Assembly: GCA_000697355.1 (NCBI GenBank)
Contig: JNEN01001252.1
Span: 1 to 64,000 of the forward strand
From: Syncephalastrum monosporum B8922
Lineage: Eukaryota > Mucoromycota > Mucoromycetes > Mucorales > Syncephalastraceae
DNA: 64,000 nt
Reading direction: 5' to 3'
Every line of letters starts with the position of its first letter. Position 1 is the first letter of the stretch. The notes beneath the pieces were generated by a model. The model searched no databases, had not been told where the DNA came from, and saw only the letters and a program-made list of their open reading frames with translations. A program made the translations under genes and the position numbers. Positions 9,822 to 21,744 of the stretch are shown piece after piece.

Positions 9822-11827
9822 TCAGCCAGAACCGTTAAAGAGGGCCTGCATCTCTTCGAGGGAGCGCTTCGAGGTCTCGGGCACAATAAAGAAGATCGCG
9901 ATCCATAAAATGATGGACAGGCCGGCGTAGAACCAAAACGTGCCTGCAACCGTCATGGTGTGCGTCATGGATAAGAATGTCGTCGAGATGATCAGGTTGC
10001 AGATCCAGTTGACCGCGGTCGAGATGCCGTTGCCTTTGCCGCGCACCGACAGTGGGAAGATCTCACTCTGCACGACCCAGGGCGCGTAGCCAAGACCGAG
10101 TGCATAGGCCGCGACGTAGACGATCAGAAAGAAGAGCAGGAGTCCGGTGATGGCGCTGTCGTTGCTCTTGGCCGGGCAGCCGGTCTTGGTATTCAGCAAG
10201 TCGTTCGCAGCCTCGAGCTGATTCAGGTTCATGCACGTGTTGCTGCTGATAGACCATCCGCAGCTGTCGTCGAGGACACACCGTGCGCAGTTGCCTGCAT
10301 AGCCGCTGCAGTCGTTCTGGGCCTGGACGAAGCCCTGCTGGCCCGCAAACGTGCCGCCGAGCGCAATCAAACCGGCAATGACGACGACCATGCTCACCAC
10401 CAGCATCCGGCGGCGGCCCACCTTGTCGAGCACCAGCACCGCCACGGCCGTAAACACCATGTTAGTCGCCGAGACGATGATGGCCACCGTGGTCGAGTCC
10501 TGCTGCGACCGGAAGCCGGCCATGCGCAGGATGGTCGCGGCATAGTACATGGCCGTGTTGAAGCCGGACAGCTGCTGCGCGGCCTGGAGGACGCAGGCGA
10601 TGACGAGCGGCATCCAGTTCTGGCGGAAGCGGAAGTCCTTGAAGCTCGCGCTCCGGCTGATCTGCACCTCTTCCTCGATCGAAGCAATCTCGGCATCCAG
10701 GAACGCGTCTTGCACGTCCTTGCCGTAGATCCGCCGCAGACACTCTTTGGCCAGATCGGGCCGCCCGATCGCGACCTGCCGGCGCGGCGACTCGGGCATA
10801 AAGGGCATCATCACGAGCTGGATCAGGGCCGGGATACCGGCCAGCCCAAACATGTAGCGCCAGCCGTCGTCGACGTTGGCAAACGCAATGTTGATCACGT
10901 AGGCGATCACTTGGCCGAACGTCACCATCATCGTGTTGAGCGTCGTCAGTCGGCCTCGGATCTGTTTTGGGGATACCTCGCCTAGATGAAAAGATAACGA
11001 CAAATAAAAGCAGGCATCCGTGTGTCAGGTCGCTTGTATCGAATGTCATACCATATATGCAAAAGCACATGGGTCATGTCTTTTGTATGTGTCCTTACCG
11101 ATATAGACAGGCACGACCATCGAGGCCGCGCCGACAGCGAAACCAACGACCAGACGACCGACGAGGAGCTGGGCATACGTCTGCGGGAGGGCAAGCAGCA
11201 AGGCACCCGCAATAAACACGACCGACGAAGACAAAATCAAGGGCTTCACAAAGAGAACAAGGTCGTGTGAGCATCACGTGCGATCATCTCGATTTATGCT
11301 TTTCTACCTTGCGTCCAAATCGATCTGACAGCTACACAAGAATGAAAATGAAGACGCAAGTTATGTGAGTTCTCTCCGCAATTCAAAAAGTGAAAGCGTC
11401 CGCGTCCCCCCCCCCTTTCTGATATCTTACAATGCCTGCAAAAAAACCACCAAATATGGCGCCAAACGTCGTACCACCCACGACGAGTTCTTGGTTCACC
11501 GTGTTCATGCTAAAGTCTTCCTTGATGGGTTGCAGCGCACCGGAAATGACTACAGAAGAACATAGCTGTGTGAGTATGTGTGCTTCTATGTCGGCTTGTA
11601 TGTGCTATATCTCATTCATAGCCATTGCATTAGCATAGTGTTTTAAAATGCTTACCACCGGTATCGTAACCAAACAGAAAACCACCCACGCAAATGCAGA
11701 GGACGAGCGCATACGTGAAAAAGGTGGCCTTGCCGGGATCGAGCTCGACGGGATCGCTGGTCATGACATCGCGACCGATGCCATCCTCGAGCTTGGGTAC
11801 TTTGAGCTTTTCTTCTTTGGTTTCCAT
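9822..11827 (-). CDS. proton/myo-inositol (HMIT-like) MFS transporter
   Basis: Five exons (11827-11656, 11549-11431, 11331-11308, 11243-11099, 10981-9822) encode 539 aa; the third is only 24 bases. This is a sugar-porter family carrier with about 12 membrane helices. Signatures seen: GYDTGVISG in helix 1, LSDRFGRKP, 'PESPRR', 'QQLSGFNTAMYYAATIL' in helix 7, DKVGRRRM, 'NWICNLIIS' and PETSKRSLEEM. A Cys-rich extracellular insertion between helices 9 and 10 (NCARCVLDDSCGW and nearby C residues) is a hallmark of the SLC2A13/HMIT branch, so myo-inositol-H+ symport is the best guess. Substrate is inferred. A frame start at 11836 uses GTG, so I chose the ATG at 11827. Confidence 0.88.
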
Positions 11828-12634
11828 TGAGTACACAAGGACACAGAGACACCTCGGCCAAGAGGAGAATATGAGGATGAAGAAGAGGTGGGTTGAAAAG
11901 CGGGGCTGAAAAGCTAGAAGAAAAGAAAAGAAAAGAAGAGGACCGCCGTGTGTGTGTATATATCTCTTGCTCGTGTGTGTCTCTAGATATCTCGAGAAAA
12001 AAAATTGAGTTTATATAGGCGCGGCACGAAGCGGCCCGAGAAAATGAAAAAAAAAAAATATTCCAGTGGGAGATGGGACAACAAAAACACACACTTTTCC
12101 CGCCCTTTTAAATTTTCCAAGAAGTGTATTTTTGTTATCTCCCCGCCCGGGCCGTCTAGGGTCGAACACGCAAAGCGCTCTGAAAGAAATAAAATAACAA
12201 AAAGTAGCTCATTTTATTCGCTAATATCATCTTGCCGTTTCTCGTAGTCCGTCTTGACATTGTATCCTCATGGGTCAGAGACTCCATAGGACTATGCAAC
12301 TGTATCCGATCCGGCTCACCGAAATAGGCTCTTTCCAAGTATGGGAGCCCCAGGGAAATCAAAAACCCCACACACATGTAAACACCTATGCAATGCATTG
12401 CGTTACCAAAACATTGTCTTGCTTCGTGTGAACCCAATGAAAAAAAAGAAGTCGTACAAGGTGGAGAAAGGAAACTTAGTTTTATTTTCGTCACGGTGAG
12501 TGGGTATCAGGTGCAATGGAGAGTTAGAGTATGTGTGTGTATGTGTATGTGTACGTGTGCGTATTAGAGAGACAGATACTGTATTAGTGCGCTGTTTAGT
12601 ATAAAGTTCGCATTCTGGAGTGGGTTCATCTGAA
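11828..12634. promoter_or_regulatory. HMIT-like transporter promoter and upstream intergenic DNA
   Basis: A minus-strand TATA box (TATATAAA, 12017-12010) lies about 185 bp before the transporter ATG, followed by a purine/pyrimidine-biased leader. The remainder up to 12634 holds the 3' flank of the SUN-domain gene, with a TG-rich patch at about 12533-12560. No further gene is supported. Confidence 0.5.
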
Positions 12635-15600
12635 TTAGGCATCGCCCGACGATTTGCGACGTCGGATCGAGGGCAGAAAATACAGGTCAGGTGAGAGCGC
12701 GTCGCTCCAACGCCTTCGGGGACTTTCTGGCGGATTCTCACGATAGACGCTAGCATCGCCAGTGTGGCACAAATCGCCCCTTGGGGAATGTCTGACCGAG
12801 CTGGACACGCTGATTGCGTCGTTGCTGTCTGGCACGACTGCCCCACTCGGGAATGGTAACAACGGCGGGAGCGTTGCAGCGCGCGACGGCGGTGCAGAGG
12901 ACGACAGCGACGGCGAGGGCACAACCGCAAAGAGAGCTGTATCTTCCTCAACCTCGTTGTCGTCGTGGATCGTCTTTACATCGACAGGTATCGCTGGCTC
13001 CTTGTTCTCGGCTCGTTTGGCATCCTCTTTCTTCTTGGGCGGCGAGAGCGCATGCCGCGGGGGTTCACTCGCAGATTCGCGCCGTTTCCGTTCCCGTGCC
13101 TGAGCCTCCAGAATCGGCGACAGGATGCTCAGCGTGCCACGCGACAGAGCCACAAACACAAACAGGAGCAGCACCATGACGAGTTGGGCCATTGAACCCC
13201 GCCGCTCAAACGCAATCTGGTCCGCAAGCAGGCCGAGCTGGCGCGTCATCTCCTTGGCATCCTTTTCAGACCGGTACCGCAGATCCTCGTAGAGTTGTTC
13301 ATAGCGTCGTTTCTGTCATGTACACACATGGATCGGTCATCAAGTTCAGCCATACGCTTTCCCTATTTGGATCTTCCTTGCTTACCATGCTGTCAATGCG
13401 GAAGCTCGCGGTATCATTCAATCGGCCCAAGAGCAAGATCAGCTGATCTTGGTGGTTCTTTTCCATGGTGAGAAACGCGTCATTCAGCATCTTGGTCTGC
13501 TCGTCAAGGTAGCGCTGCGACAGCGTCGCATTCAGCTCGAGCGCGTTGAGCCGTTTCATAATTGTCTTGTAAATCGACTCTTGCGCATTTTCTTTGGTGT
13601 GCATCGCGTGCGCCTTGACCCGGGTCGCCAGCTCGTCGCCCATCATGCTGCTGGTGTGGCTCCCCATCGGCACCCCATGCGTCGGGCTGGTACCCGTGGC
13701 GGTGGGTGTCAGGGACGACGAGGTCTGCGGATCATGGCGCGTGCCATTGCCTTGGTCTGATACCACGTTGCTTTCGGAGGATTCGGGAGAGACGTGGGAA
13801 CGCGTCGACTGGACGTCTTCCGTCTCGACCGACCTTTCTTGGGTTGGCTCAATTGAAGTTTTATCCTCCGTATCCTCCGATGCCAGAGATGGCGCCGCTG
13901 TCTGCTGCTCTTGTTCTTGTTCTTGTGATGGTGGTGGCTGCTGTTCTTGTTCATGTGGCGAGGTGGGTTCTTCCGAGGCATCCTGGCCTGGTATGCTCGA
14001 CAGTGCGTCATCCGCAGGAAGCGAGTCCGTATCCGTTTTGGCCGGCAAAGGAGCGACATCATCCTCATCCGCTTGGCCAGGCGTAGACGAATCGATCTTC
14101 TTTTCCTTTTTGAGGTGCGGCTCTTTATGAGGCTCCTGCTCTTCTGCTTCTTCGTGTGCTTCGTCTTCAGACAGAGGCTGGATCATGGGTATCTGTTGCC
14201 GGTCATCGTCTTCGTCGTTTTCGGGCATCATGATGATAGTATCCGAATCGTTGGTGGCATCGAGCTTGGGCTGAATGATTTCGTCGCGCACCTCGGCCGG
14301 CCATAAAAAGTGCTCTTCGAGCGCACTGTTTTCCTCGACATCGCCCGACAAGCCATGGCGCTCGACCAGATTGTAGTACTCCATCATGGGCATGCCGTGC
14401 ACGCGGACGAGACTGAGCGGGCAGTAGTATTCATGGCCGTAATGTGTGAGGAACTCGATCTTGATGTTTTCGTACCAGCCAATGCGATTGGTGACTTTGA
14501 ACACCTAGCAAACATGTCGCATCAGTCATGATATCCAGGGCCATGCCCAGTATTATCTTTTTCCAGTTACCTGCAGATCTCTCGTATTACGGGCCTGCCA
14601 TTGACCGAGCAGTTTCCACTCCTTGGTCGGGTATCGGTCGGCGACGTAGACACGAAAGTCGCTAAACGTACTCGAAAAGAACTCGAAATTGGCCATGACG
14701 ATCGTATCAATTAACACCGCTTCGCAGAGGTTGATGATAACGTATTTGTCGGCCGCGCACTTGTTGAGCATGTACTGGTCCTTGGACTCGTACAGAATCG
14801 ATTGCGCGCCCTTGGCCTCCTTGTTGGCTCCGCGCACCATGGCCGCACAATCGATCGAGGCGTAGTTGAAGCGTTCCTTCAGCGATTTCACAGGCACGTC
14901 TGCGAATTGCCTGCGTTTGGGCTCGGGCGTTCCGGACGGCATGGGCCCACCCGTCTTGCTCGGCTCTATGTACTCGTCCTCGTGGTAGACGTTCGCGGGC
15001 GGGTGCTGTCCTGTCAGTTCAAACATGGACCCCAAGTCGTCGATCCCGCCGTCCAGGCTGTCAATCATTTGAGGCATGGGGCCGCCGGCCTTGCGGTGCT
15101 TGATGCGCCGGTTATCCTCGGATTGCAGCACACGCCGCTGCAGCTCGTCGAAGGAGATCAGCGGGCCGGAGGGCCGGTCGTGCCGCGTGGAGGTCGATGG
15201 CTGTGAGGGTCCAAAGGTGGAGGAGGTGGGACTGGCCGGGCCAGGGCAGGTGGTCTTTCCGAGCCCATCTTTTGGGGTTGTTTCTGTGGGCGACATGTCG
15301 CCTTGGAGGAGAGACTGGGTTGGCGGCTGAAGTGAGGACGGGTCGTCGTCGTCTTTGTCGTGGTTTGCGCTTTGAGGTGGCGGTTGGGTCTCGTGTGTGT
15401 CTTTATCTGACCACTGCCAGCCGTAGAGCAGATCGCGGTCAGCCTCGTGGCCGAGACCAGACAGAATGGACACATCCGGGAACAGGGCCTGGAACAAGTC
15501 CAGATCGCCCTGTTCAAAGGCCGGACACATGTTGCCCAGGACGTCATTCTCGCGGAATCGCGGGCACTGGCGCGGATTGACAGGTCGTCGTCTGTCGTTC

Positions 15601-15686
15601 TGGGTAACGAGCGTGAAGGGTACGAGCGTCGACGATCCTAGTATTGCGTAAGAAAACAGCCACACCACAGTATGGCGCCAGTGCAT
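12635..15686 (-). CDS. SLP1: SUN-domain ER membrane protein (Slp1/SUCO type)
   Basis: Three exons (15686-14571, 14504-13386, 13312-12635) encode 970 aa. Relatives (yeast Slp1, animal SUCO/OPT) are ER glycoproteins with a lumenal SUN domain that act with Emp65-type partners in membrane-protein folding. A signal peptide begins MHWRHTVVWLFSYAILGSST. The SUN domain spans about residues 260-420 with 'RFNYASIDCAAMV', 'YMLNKCAADKYVIINLCE', 'IDTIVMANFEFFSSTFSDF' and 'YCPLSLVRVHGMPMMEYY'. An acidic Glu/Ser-rich region follows, then a predicted coiled coil around 'KDAKEMTRQLGLLADQI', one membrane helix (MAQLVMVLLLFVFVAL) and a basic Ser-rich cytosolic tail. The layout matches the mid-SUN class and not classical LINC SUN proteins. 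Confidence 0.9.
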
Positions 15687-15945
15687 TGTCGTCTGTGTGT
15701 GTATGTGTATGTGTGTATGTTGGCCTTTTTCCTTAAAGAAAACCAGATATCATGGACGGACCAATCTCTGAATTCCACCTCTCCACAATAGGGATTTCCG
15801 TTCTCAGCAAATAATATGATCGCATCATGATGGCCTGCTTTTCAATTTGCCCCCGATTTCTGTACATTACATATGATGTTATCTTTGTCATCCTGCTTAT
15901 CCCTATGGTATATATATATTCCATTCCTTTCATGGTATCTACAGT

Positions 15946-18199
15946 TTATTCTGACCCTTTGTGGTGCTTTGTTCCGTGATGAGCAGGTGCTGGGGCCATG
16001 TGCTCGATATCGGCCACGCGGCCCTTCGTGTTGCCGAGGAGCTGGTCGATCTCTTCGAGCGTCTTGCCCTTAAAAAAGATAAATACCTTGAGTTGCTATT
16101 TGGACCTGTCATCCCTTCTACGTTACCTTTGTTTCTGGCAAAAGGAAGAAGCAAAAGATACTCATGACGAAACACCACCCACCAAAGAAGGCATACGCCC
16201 CCACCGTCGAGCTCGCTACGTAAACCAATTGAGTAACTTGATGGCTGAGTTGAGCCAAGAGACAGAGGCACTTACCGAGTAAGATGGGGCTGAATTTACC
16301 CACTACCGCATTAAACACCCAATTGACGGCGGTTGTGATGGACGTGCTCTTGGCACGTGTACGAGTAGGATAGATCTCTGAGCAGTAAATCCATGGAATG
16401 GGCCTTATCACGTTCTCTTAGCACATGTCTATCCTCTGGATACAATTGATTTGGCTTACCCCCACGAGAGAACAAAGCATACGGCAAAGGCTACCATAGC
16501 ATCCAATATTAAGATAGTATTGTCTTGCTTTACTGCAATGCCTTACCATACATGAACACAATGCCCTGTATACACATATAACCCTCTTGTTAGACAAGTC
16601 ATGACCCACCTTATACTTCATATTCACTTACAGCGTAAGCCGACGGATCCACCTGATCACCCGTAGGGGCCACGCGTGTTCCCACACACACCGCGACCGC
16701 GATCATACACAGACCCATGGCAGTGCCGCCACCGCATAAGAGGGGCCGGCGTCCCAACCTGTCCACGAGACACGAAAATCCAATAAAGCCTACCGTCATC
16801 TTGACGAGGCCGTACACGCCCGTGGCAAAGAGCTCGGCCGTGGCCGACGAGAGGCCAATCGAGCGAAAGATGATGGGCGAGTAGTAGTTGATCACGTTTG
16901 TGCCGGTGAGCTGCTGGAAGACCTGAAGCGCGCACCCGAGCAGGAGCCGCTTGCGGTTGCCCGCGCTCAACACGACGCGCCACGAGGAGCCGGATGCCCC
17001 TGCTGCAGGGGACGACTCCGAGATGGGCCCAAGGCTGCTCAGGATCGCCTGAATTTCCTCGTCCACACGGGGGTCGTGTGGCGGCCAGGCGTTGATTTTT
17101 GCAATGACCGCACGCGCCTCGCTGATTTTGTTGTGGGCGCACAGACAGCGTGGCGTTTCAAATAAAAAGAGGATGCCGGCGAGGATGAGGACGCTTGGCG
17201 CGGTCTGAACAATCAGTGGGATCCGCCAGAGCGCGTCGTCGGTGGGTGATATTGTGCGCTGGACGGCGTAGTTGGTCCAGTACGACAAGGCCAGGCCGGC
17301 CGAGATAAAGAACTGCCATAGGCCTCCCAGGATACCACGGTGTTTCTGGTGGGCAATTTCAGACACGTAGATCTAAAATAGTTGGGGAAATATATCACTA
17401 TGTGCTCATGCTTTTTCCAGAACAAACCATACCGGGACAAGCATACTCAACGCGCCAACGCCTATTCTTCCATACACAAATAAATATGCGAGTATGGCGA
17501 AGCATGAGAATATGTTGATATGCAAAGATCGGCTGTGATACCTGCCTAAACCAGCGATCAACCGTCCAGTGTACAGCATGGCGAGCTTTTCACCGACGAT
17601 TTGCAATGTGCCGCCCACGATGAAGACGATGGTCCCCAGAATGATGCTGATGCGACGCCCCAGTTTGTCTACCATAGCAGGATAATGCATGAGCTGCTCA
17701 CGTTCGCCTCTCTGTCATTCACTGATATCACTATAAACCTGCGACCAAGGAAGCAGCGAGACTGCCCACCAAGCAGCCTATCTGGAGGACGGCGACGATA
17801 TTTCCCTGGATCTGCGCTTCTGTAATCTTGTCGTTGGGGTCGATGCCAAAGTGCGCCTGGAACGAGGGCGCGATGAACAGGCCGCCCACCACGCCGAGAT
17901 CAAATCCTGTCGAAAGCGTGTTGAATGTACCGCCAACTTTCCGTAAAATATCATATACCGAAGAGGAACCCGCCGATGCAGGAGATGAAGGCGGCTGCCG
18001 CTGTCCAGAGTGGCATGCCGAAAATATGATGCTTTGCAAACTGAGTGTCCCTGGAGAGGAGGGGAAGTCGTTCTTGCTCTTGTTCTTGCCCTTGTTCTTC
18101 TTCGACTACCGTCGGTGTCGAGTACGATGAAGAGCACGTCGTCGACGACCCGGACGGTCGTATTCTATGGACATGCTGCTCGTATGGGTGTCGTTGCAT
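15946..18199 (-). CDS. MFS sugar transporter, 10 exons
   Basis: Exons 18199-17959, 17906-17739, 17668-17542, 17466-17433, 17372-16632, 16565-16547, 16490-16460, 16403-16276, 16215-16127 and 16068-15946 join in phase to 566 aa. One exon is 19 bases. Family signatures: FLFGFDLGVVGG in helix 1, DKLGRRISIILG, 'QVFQQLTGTNVINYYSPIIF' in helix 7, VDRLGRRPLL, 'SWGPIPWIYCSEIYPT' and PETKGKTLEEID before a short His-rich tail. About 65 hydrophilic residues rich in Ser and Glu/Gln precede helix 1. It resembles fungal hexose/quinate-type permeases; the substrate cannot be read from sequence. The exon 3-4 junction gives GLGRIGVGALS, one to two residues longer than usual, so that junction is the least certain. 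Confidence 0.87.
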
Positions 18200-18903
18200 C
18201 CTCTCGAAGCTCAAATTAAAATCCGTCTTTAATATAAAAAGCTTAGTTTGACTGCAGAAACACCGGCAGCAACGACGTTTTGAGAAAAAAATGTGGAGAA
18301 GGGAGAAACAAGATGGAGATAACGATTTCGCAGGCGGGCTTTTTCCTTTTCGTGAACGCTCACTCCCTGTTCGGCTAACGCCGAATGACCGGGCTGGTGG
18401 AAGATGGAAGATGGAAGGAAGCATGATACATACACAGTCTATATCTGTTCACCTTTTTTTTCTTTTTTTCGCTCTTACAGGCTTCTTGTCTTCTTGACTT
18501 TGAAACGAAGCCCCTGTCGTTTCTGTAGTACAGTTCGAGTTTAAGCTGGCGCGCCGGCATTGTTTCGGTTCAAATCCATTTTGGGCAATCAAAACATTCT
18601 TCATTCTTTCACTACTCTAATTTTATTCTGCTTAGCGCATCTTCGTTTGCATATACACAAACCTTTCCATCATAAACAGCATGGCTCGTCTTTGGACAAA
18701 CACGTGAACGGCAGCGGGAATTCTACTACAATCTATTTCTGTGAGACCAAGGTTCACTGTCCTGGTTTTCCTGGTGTCCTCTCAGCTGTCTCACGTACGT
18801 CTATACTCGATCTTTGACCGTATGAAGTATTGAATTATATAGCATTGAAGACACTGTATACAGATTAATATGTCTCTTTTCATATATATCTTCCTGGGCC
18901 TCA
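18200..18903. other. intergenic, no gene supported
   Basis: AT-rich DNA upstream of the sugar transporter. A B-box-like phrase (GGTTCAAATCC near 18567) occurs, but no tRNA fold surrounds it. A + strand frame at 18560-18817 has no recognisable features. Confidence 0.4.
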
Positions 18904-20037
18904 TCATTTCTGCCGCTAATCACTCTGATACTCTTGTACGATACATCCGTCATAGCATTATGGTATACATAAAATAGGAAGGGGCACCACTCCGTCTTAA
19001 TGTCGTACGGCTTATTCAAAAGGGCCAGATCTGTTATCTGGCAGTTTGTCGTAACAGCCATTAGTCCCTCATTCCCATGTCCCCAAACATCTATTCTGGG
19101 TGTACATGAACACTGCATAGTTGTCCTGGCAAAATTTTTCGTTCTTCGAATGAGCCTTTGACTTTTTGTTATATCCCACGACGTCAGTGATTAAGATACG
19201 AGCACGACAGCCAGAGCAAGTATTATTTGGGGTCCCACCATCTTCTGCTGGCTATGATACGTGTGCCACTGAGTAAAAGCAAAGGGGACTATGTTGTTTA
19301 TGTGCACCAATCAAACAGCAGGATGGAGCACAATAACATACAACACCCAGACTCTTCTGACAACCTGCCCATTTCAATGGGGTAATGGCCATATGAAAAG
19401 CTTTCTAAGGCATGCTTAAACGAGGCGAAAGTCATCAGAAATATTGTGCCTGCTTGTATCAAAGCGATGACTCTCGTAGAAAGTATAAAATTGCAAACCC
19501 GTTTAAGAGGAGTGCACTGTGCACAAGAGCACCTTGCTCCTGTTGCTTGAACTTGGGTCGTACGCGATATTGGATCAGACATCTCCTTTGCATATTCTCT
19601 GTATAGACGTACTGATCACAGTTTAACACATGAGCGATTACAGCAAAAAGTAGCTACTTCTGCATGGAATAGCAAGTCCTATTTTACCCGAATGCCGATG
19701 CAGTTTGTGCATTTTTCTCCTTAAAATTTCGCCGTAAAATTTCGCCATCATCTTTTACGAGATTTTTCCTGGGCCCAAGTATCGGGGTCACATCGGTTAT
19801 AACACGGTGATATACGCCCATCCTTTGATGTAGATACACTGTAGGCTACAGCATGCAAGACGGATGATCTGTACACACAGGGGTTGTCAGAATACAGCTG
19901 TTCTCTATCCTCGCTCCTGATTTGATATGTACGCCGTAGATGTATAGAAAGTTCCCAGTCTCCCCCTTCCGTGCCTAAGTCTCCTTCCCATGCAAAACTT
20001 TGTAACGCCATAATGTTTATGATATCAAATGCAAAAA

Positions 20038-20045
20038 TATAAATA
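20038..20045 (+). promoter_or_regulatory. TATA box of peptide gene A
   Basis: TATAAATA about 100 bp before the ATG at 20144, inside the phrase ATATAAATAAGGCTG. The same phrase sits at the same distance upstream of copy B (minus strand, near 30786-30793) and, diverged, upstream of copy C (57328-57336). Confidence 0.7.
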
Positions 20046-20143
20046 AGGCTGACATCGGCGTACGTCGAGGGCTATACTTACCAAACTCTCACAGCTATCT
20101 ATTTTCCTCTGCCCACCCACTGAAGACAAGTGACAAGACCAAG

Positions 20144-20347
20144 ATGCGTTTCACCTTCGCTACTCTGTTTCTGGCTACAATGATATCGTCCGCTCTCAGT
20201 GCTCCAACTGCTGGTGGAAATCAAGAAGCACCGTCCAAGAAAGAAAGTTTGGTACAAATCCAAGATTCTGGATCCCTAAATAAACGCGGCGGCCGTTGCA
20301 TACTACTCGCTCCTCCATTCCCTTTCGGATGCGACCCTAACGCATAG
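20144..20347 (+). CDS. small secreted two-Cys peptide precursor, copy A
   Basis: Single exon, 67 aa. It begins with a clear signal peptide (MRFTFATLFLATMISSALSA). A hydrophilic pro-region of about 27 residues ends in Asn-Lys-Arg, a typical Kex2/furin-type site. The remaining 19 residues (GGRCILLAPPFPFGCDPNA) carry exactly two cysteines and several prolines, suggesting a secreted disulfide-looped peptide. The architecture resembles fungal Kex2-processed peptides (pheromone-like or ribosomally made cyclic peptides), but I recognise no named family. A conserved TATA box lies ~100 bp upstream. Copy B at 30484-30687 has the same plan with a different mature peptide. Pseudogenes lie near 28.8, 56.6 and 57.1 kb. 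Function is unknown; signalling, defence or another secreted role are all possible. Confidence 0.72.
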   Translation: MRFTFATLFLATMISSALSAPTAGGNQEAPSKKESLVQIQDSGSLNKRGGRCILLAPPFPFGCDPNA

Positions 20348-20797
20348 TTCTACGTACTTGTATACACTTGCCGGACCACTTAGCGGTAATCCGCTATCCT
20401 TCACCTCAATAAGTGGTACTGCTTGATCATAATAAACGTTTGCTACATACATATGCATCTTATTCTCTCTATCGATACCTTTATGGACAAAGGTCATTGC
20501 CATGAAGCTTGTGGCTACTACCATTATCACACATGTCAATTACGCTCATGTGTACCGGTGTCTTCATTCATCCTGTGACAGTTTTAAACCTCTCAATACC
20601 TTTTTCGATGAAGCTTGTAATTGTTTTACCTTATATCAATAGGAACCTCGTTAATATGCTGCTACTTGTCTAGTACCTCGCGGAGTAGTCATCACAGTAG
20701 ATGTGAAGTTTTTGGAATAGATGGGCCAATGTTTTTTATATAGCTCTCAAGCCATCTCAAGCAGGATACAATACAACGAGGGGGGGGGGGGAATGAT

Positions 20798-21196
20798 ATG
20801 AATGGTACCACAGAGTGCTGTTATACTTTTCAGTGGACTTGCCAACATTATATGGAAAATATGCTAGACAGACGAAGCCAGGAGGGTCTCTGTAGTTTCC
20901 TTGAGATCATACGGAAGTTCCGAGCAAACAGGATACGTAAGGCTGTACCTATTTGTTCCTACCCTTTGTATATGCTGTCTGTCGCTACAATGCGACAAGT
21001 TCTTCCGTCAACACCTTGGACGACAAGCGCCCTGAGTGACAGGGACTCTAATTCTCCTCGGATGATTTCTGTCAGACGTCATCGTCCGCGAAACTCCAGA
21101 TCGAACTGTGTCAAAGACCGCCCAGAAGATGCGGCTGCAAAGTGGCACTTGCAAACAGCTTCGCAGGTCCAGCGGAAGGCAATCATACAGACTTAA
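20798..21196 (+). pseudogene. decayed second ORF of the duplicated block, copy A
   Basis: Open for 132 codons, but it reads like a frame-shifted relative of the minus-strand ORF at 29793-30053. Shared pieces are 'EIIRK', 'SYPL' and 'RRQVL' (here MRQVL). A conserved 'ggaatagatgggccaatg' plus TATATA sits ~60-70 bp upstream in both copies, so it was probably a transcribed unit. No family is recognised. Different frames are conserved in different parts, which suggests decay in at least one copy. Confidence 0.35.
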
Positions 21197-21744
21197 TACT
21201 CTATCTTAACATGTCTCAATCAGTGCACAGCTTATGGTACTCGTGAGCTTCCTAGTATTTTGGAAGCGATGCTATAAAAGCAGAGTTATTTCACTTGATT
21301 ATTGCTTCTTGCTTATTGTATCTATGCTGCGTGATAGATGCTAATTAGACAGCTCGTGGCACCTTTGATTAGGGTGTCGGCTGGTGGCATTCAGTTTTTC
21401 TCACGTTCAGAGCCTTGTATTGCTACTTCAAGGCAGCCGCCACAGTATTGACAAGCAAAGCAGGAGCTAATTTGCTCGTCCACTTCAGCTGTACAATTGA
21501 TGCTACTACATAGACTATATTGTTGGAGGACGCGCGATGCGGAGAGACCTGATGAAGTCCATGGCTCACTCTCCTCGGATAGTAGAAATGAACAGGGTGA
21601 AGGCGATGAGATAGAAATAAGGCACTGGCACCCACTTTTAAAAGTCAGGTGACGCTGATTGGAATATTTACAGCAACAGTGCGGACGCGCGTCTTCCTAT
21701 TCGGAGTTGACTCCTCTTCCACCTCATTCACTCAGCCTTATACA

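Larger units (their letters stand above)
18904..21287 (+). repeat. duplicated block, copy A (peptide-gene block)
   Basis: This stretch recurs in inverted orientation at about 29,230-31,903. Matching landmarks include 'ttctgccgctaa', 'ggaatagatgggccaa', 'atataaataaggctg', 'gacgaagccaggagggtct' and 'gtgcacagct'. It contains the peptide gene at 20144-20347, its TATA box, and a decayed ORF at 20798-21196. Boundaries are approximate because divergence rises toward the ends. Confidence 0.75.

Noticed and set aside
15946..18199. Mating-type (sex) locus of Mucorales
   Set aside because: No HMG-box gene and no flanking TptA or RnhA genes occur anywhere in the window.
18541..18600. Possible tRNA because of a B-box-like GGTTCAAATCC
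   Set aside because: No matching A box, acceptor stem or anticodon arm could be folded around it.
19748..20011. Minus-strand ORF of 87 codons upstream of peptide gene A, with relatives in blocks B and C
   Set aside because: The corresponding frames in B and C contain stops, and the region includes the peptide promoter. Conservation is better explained by the duplicated block.
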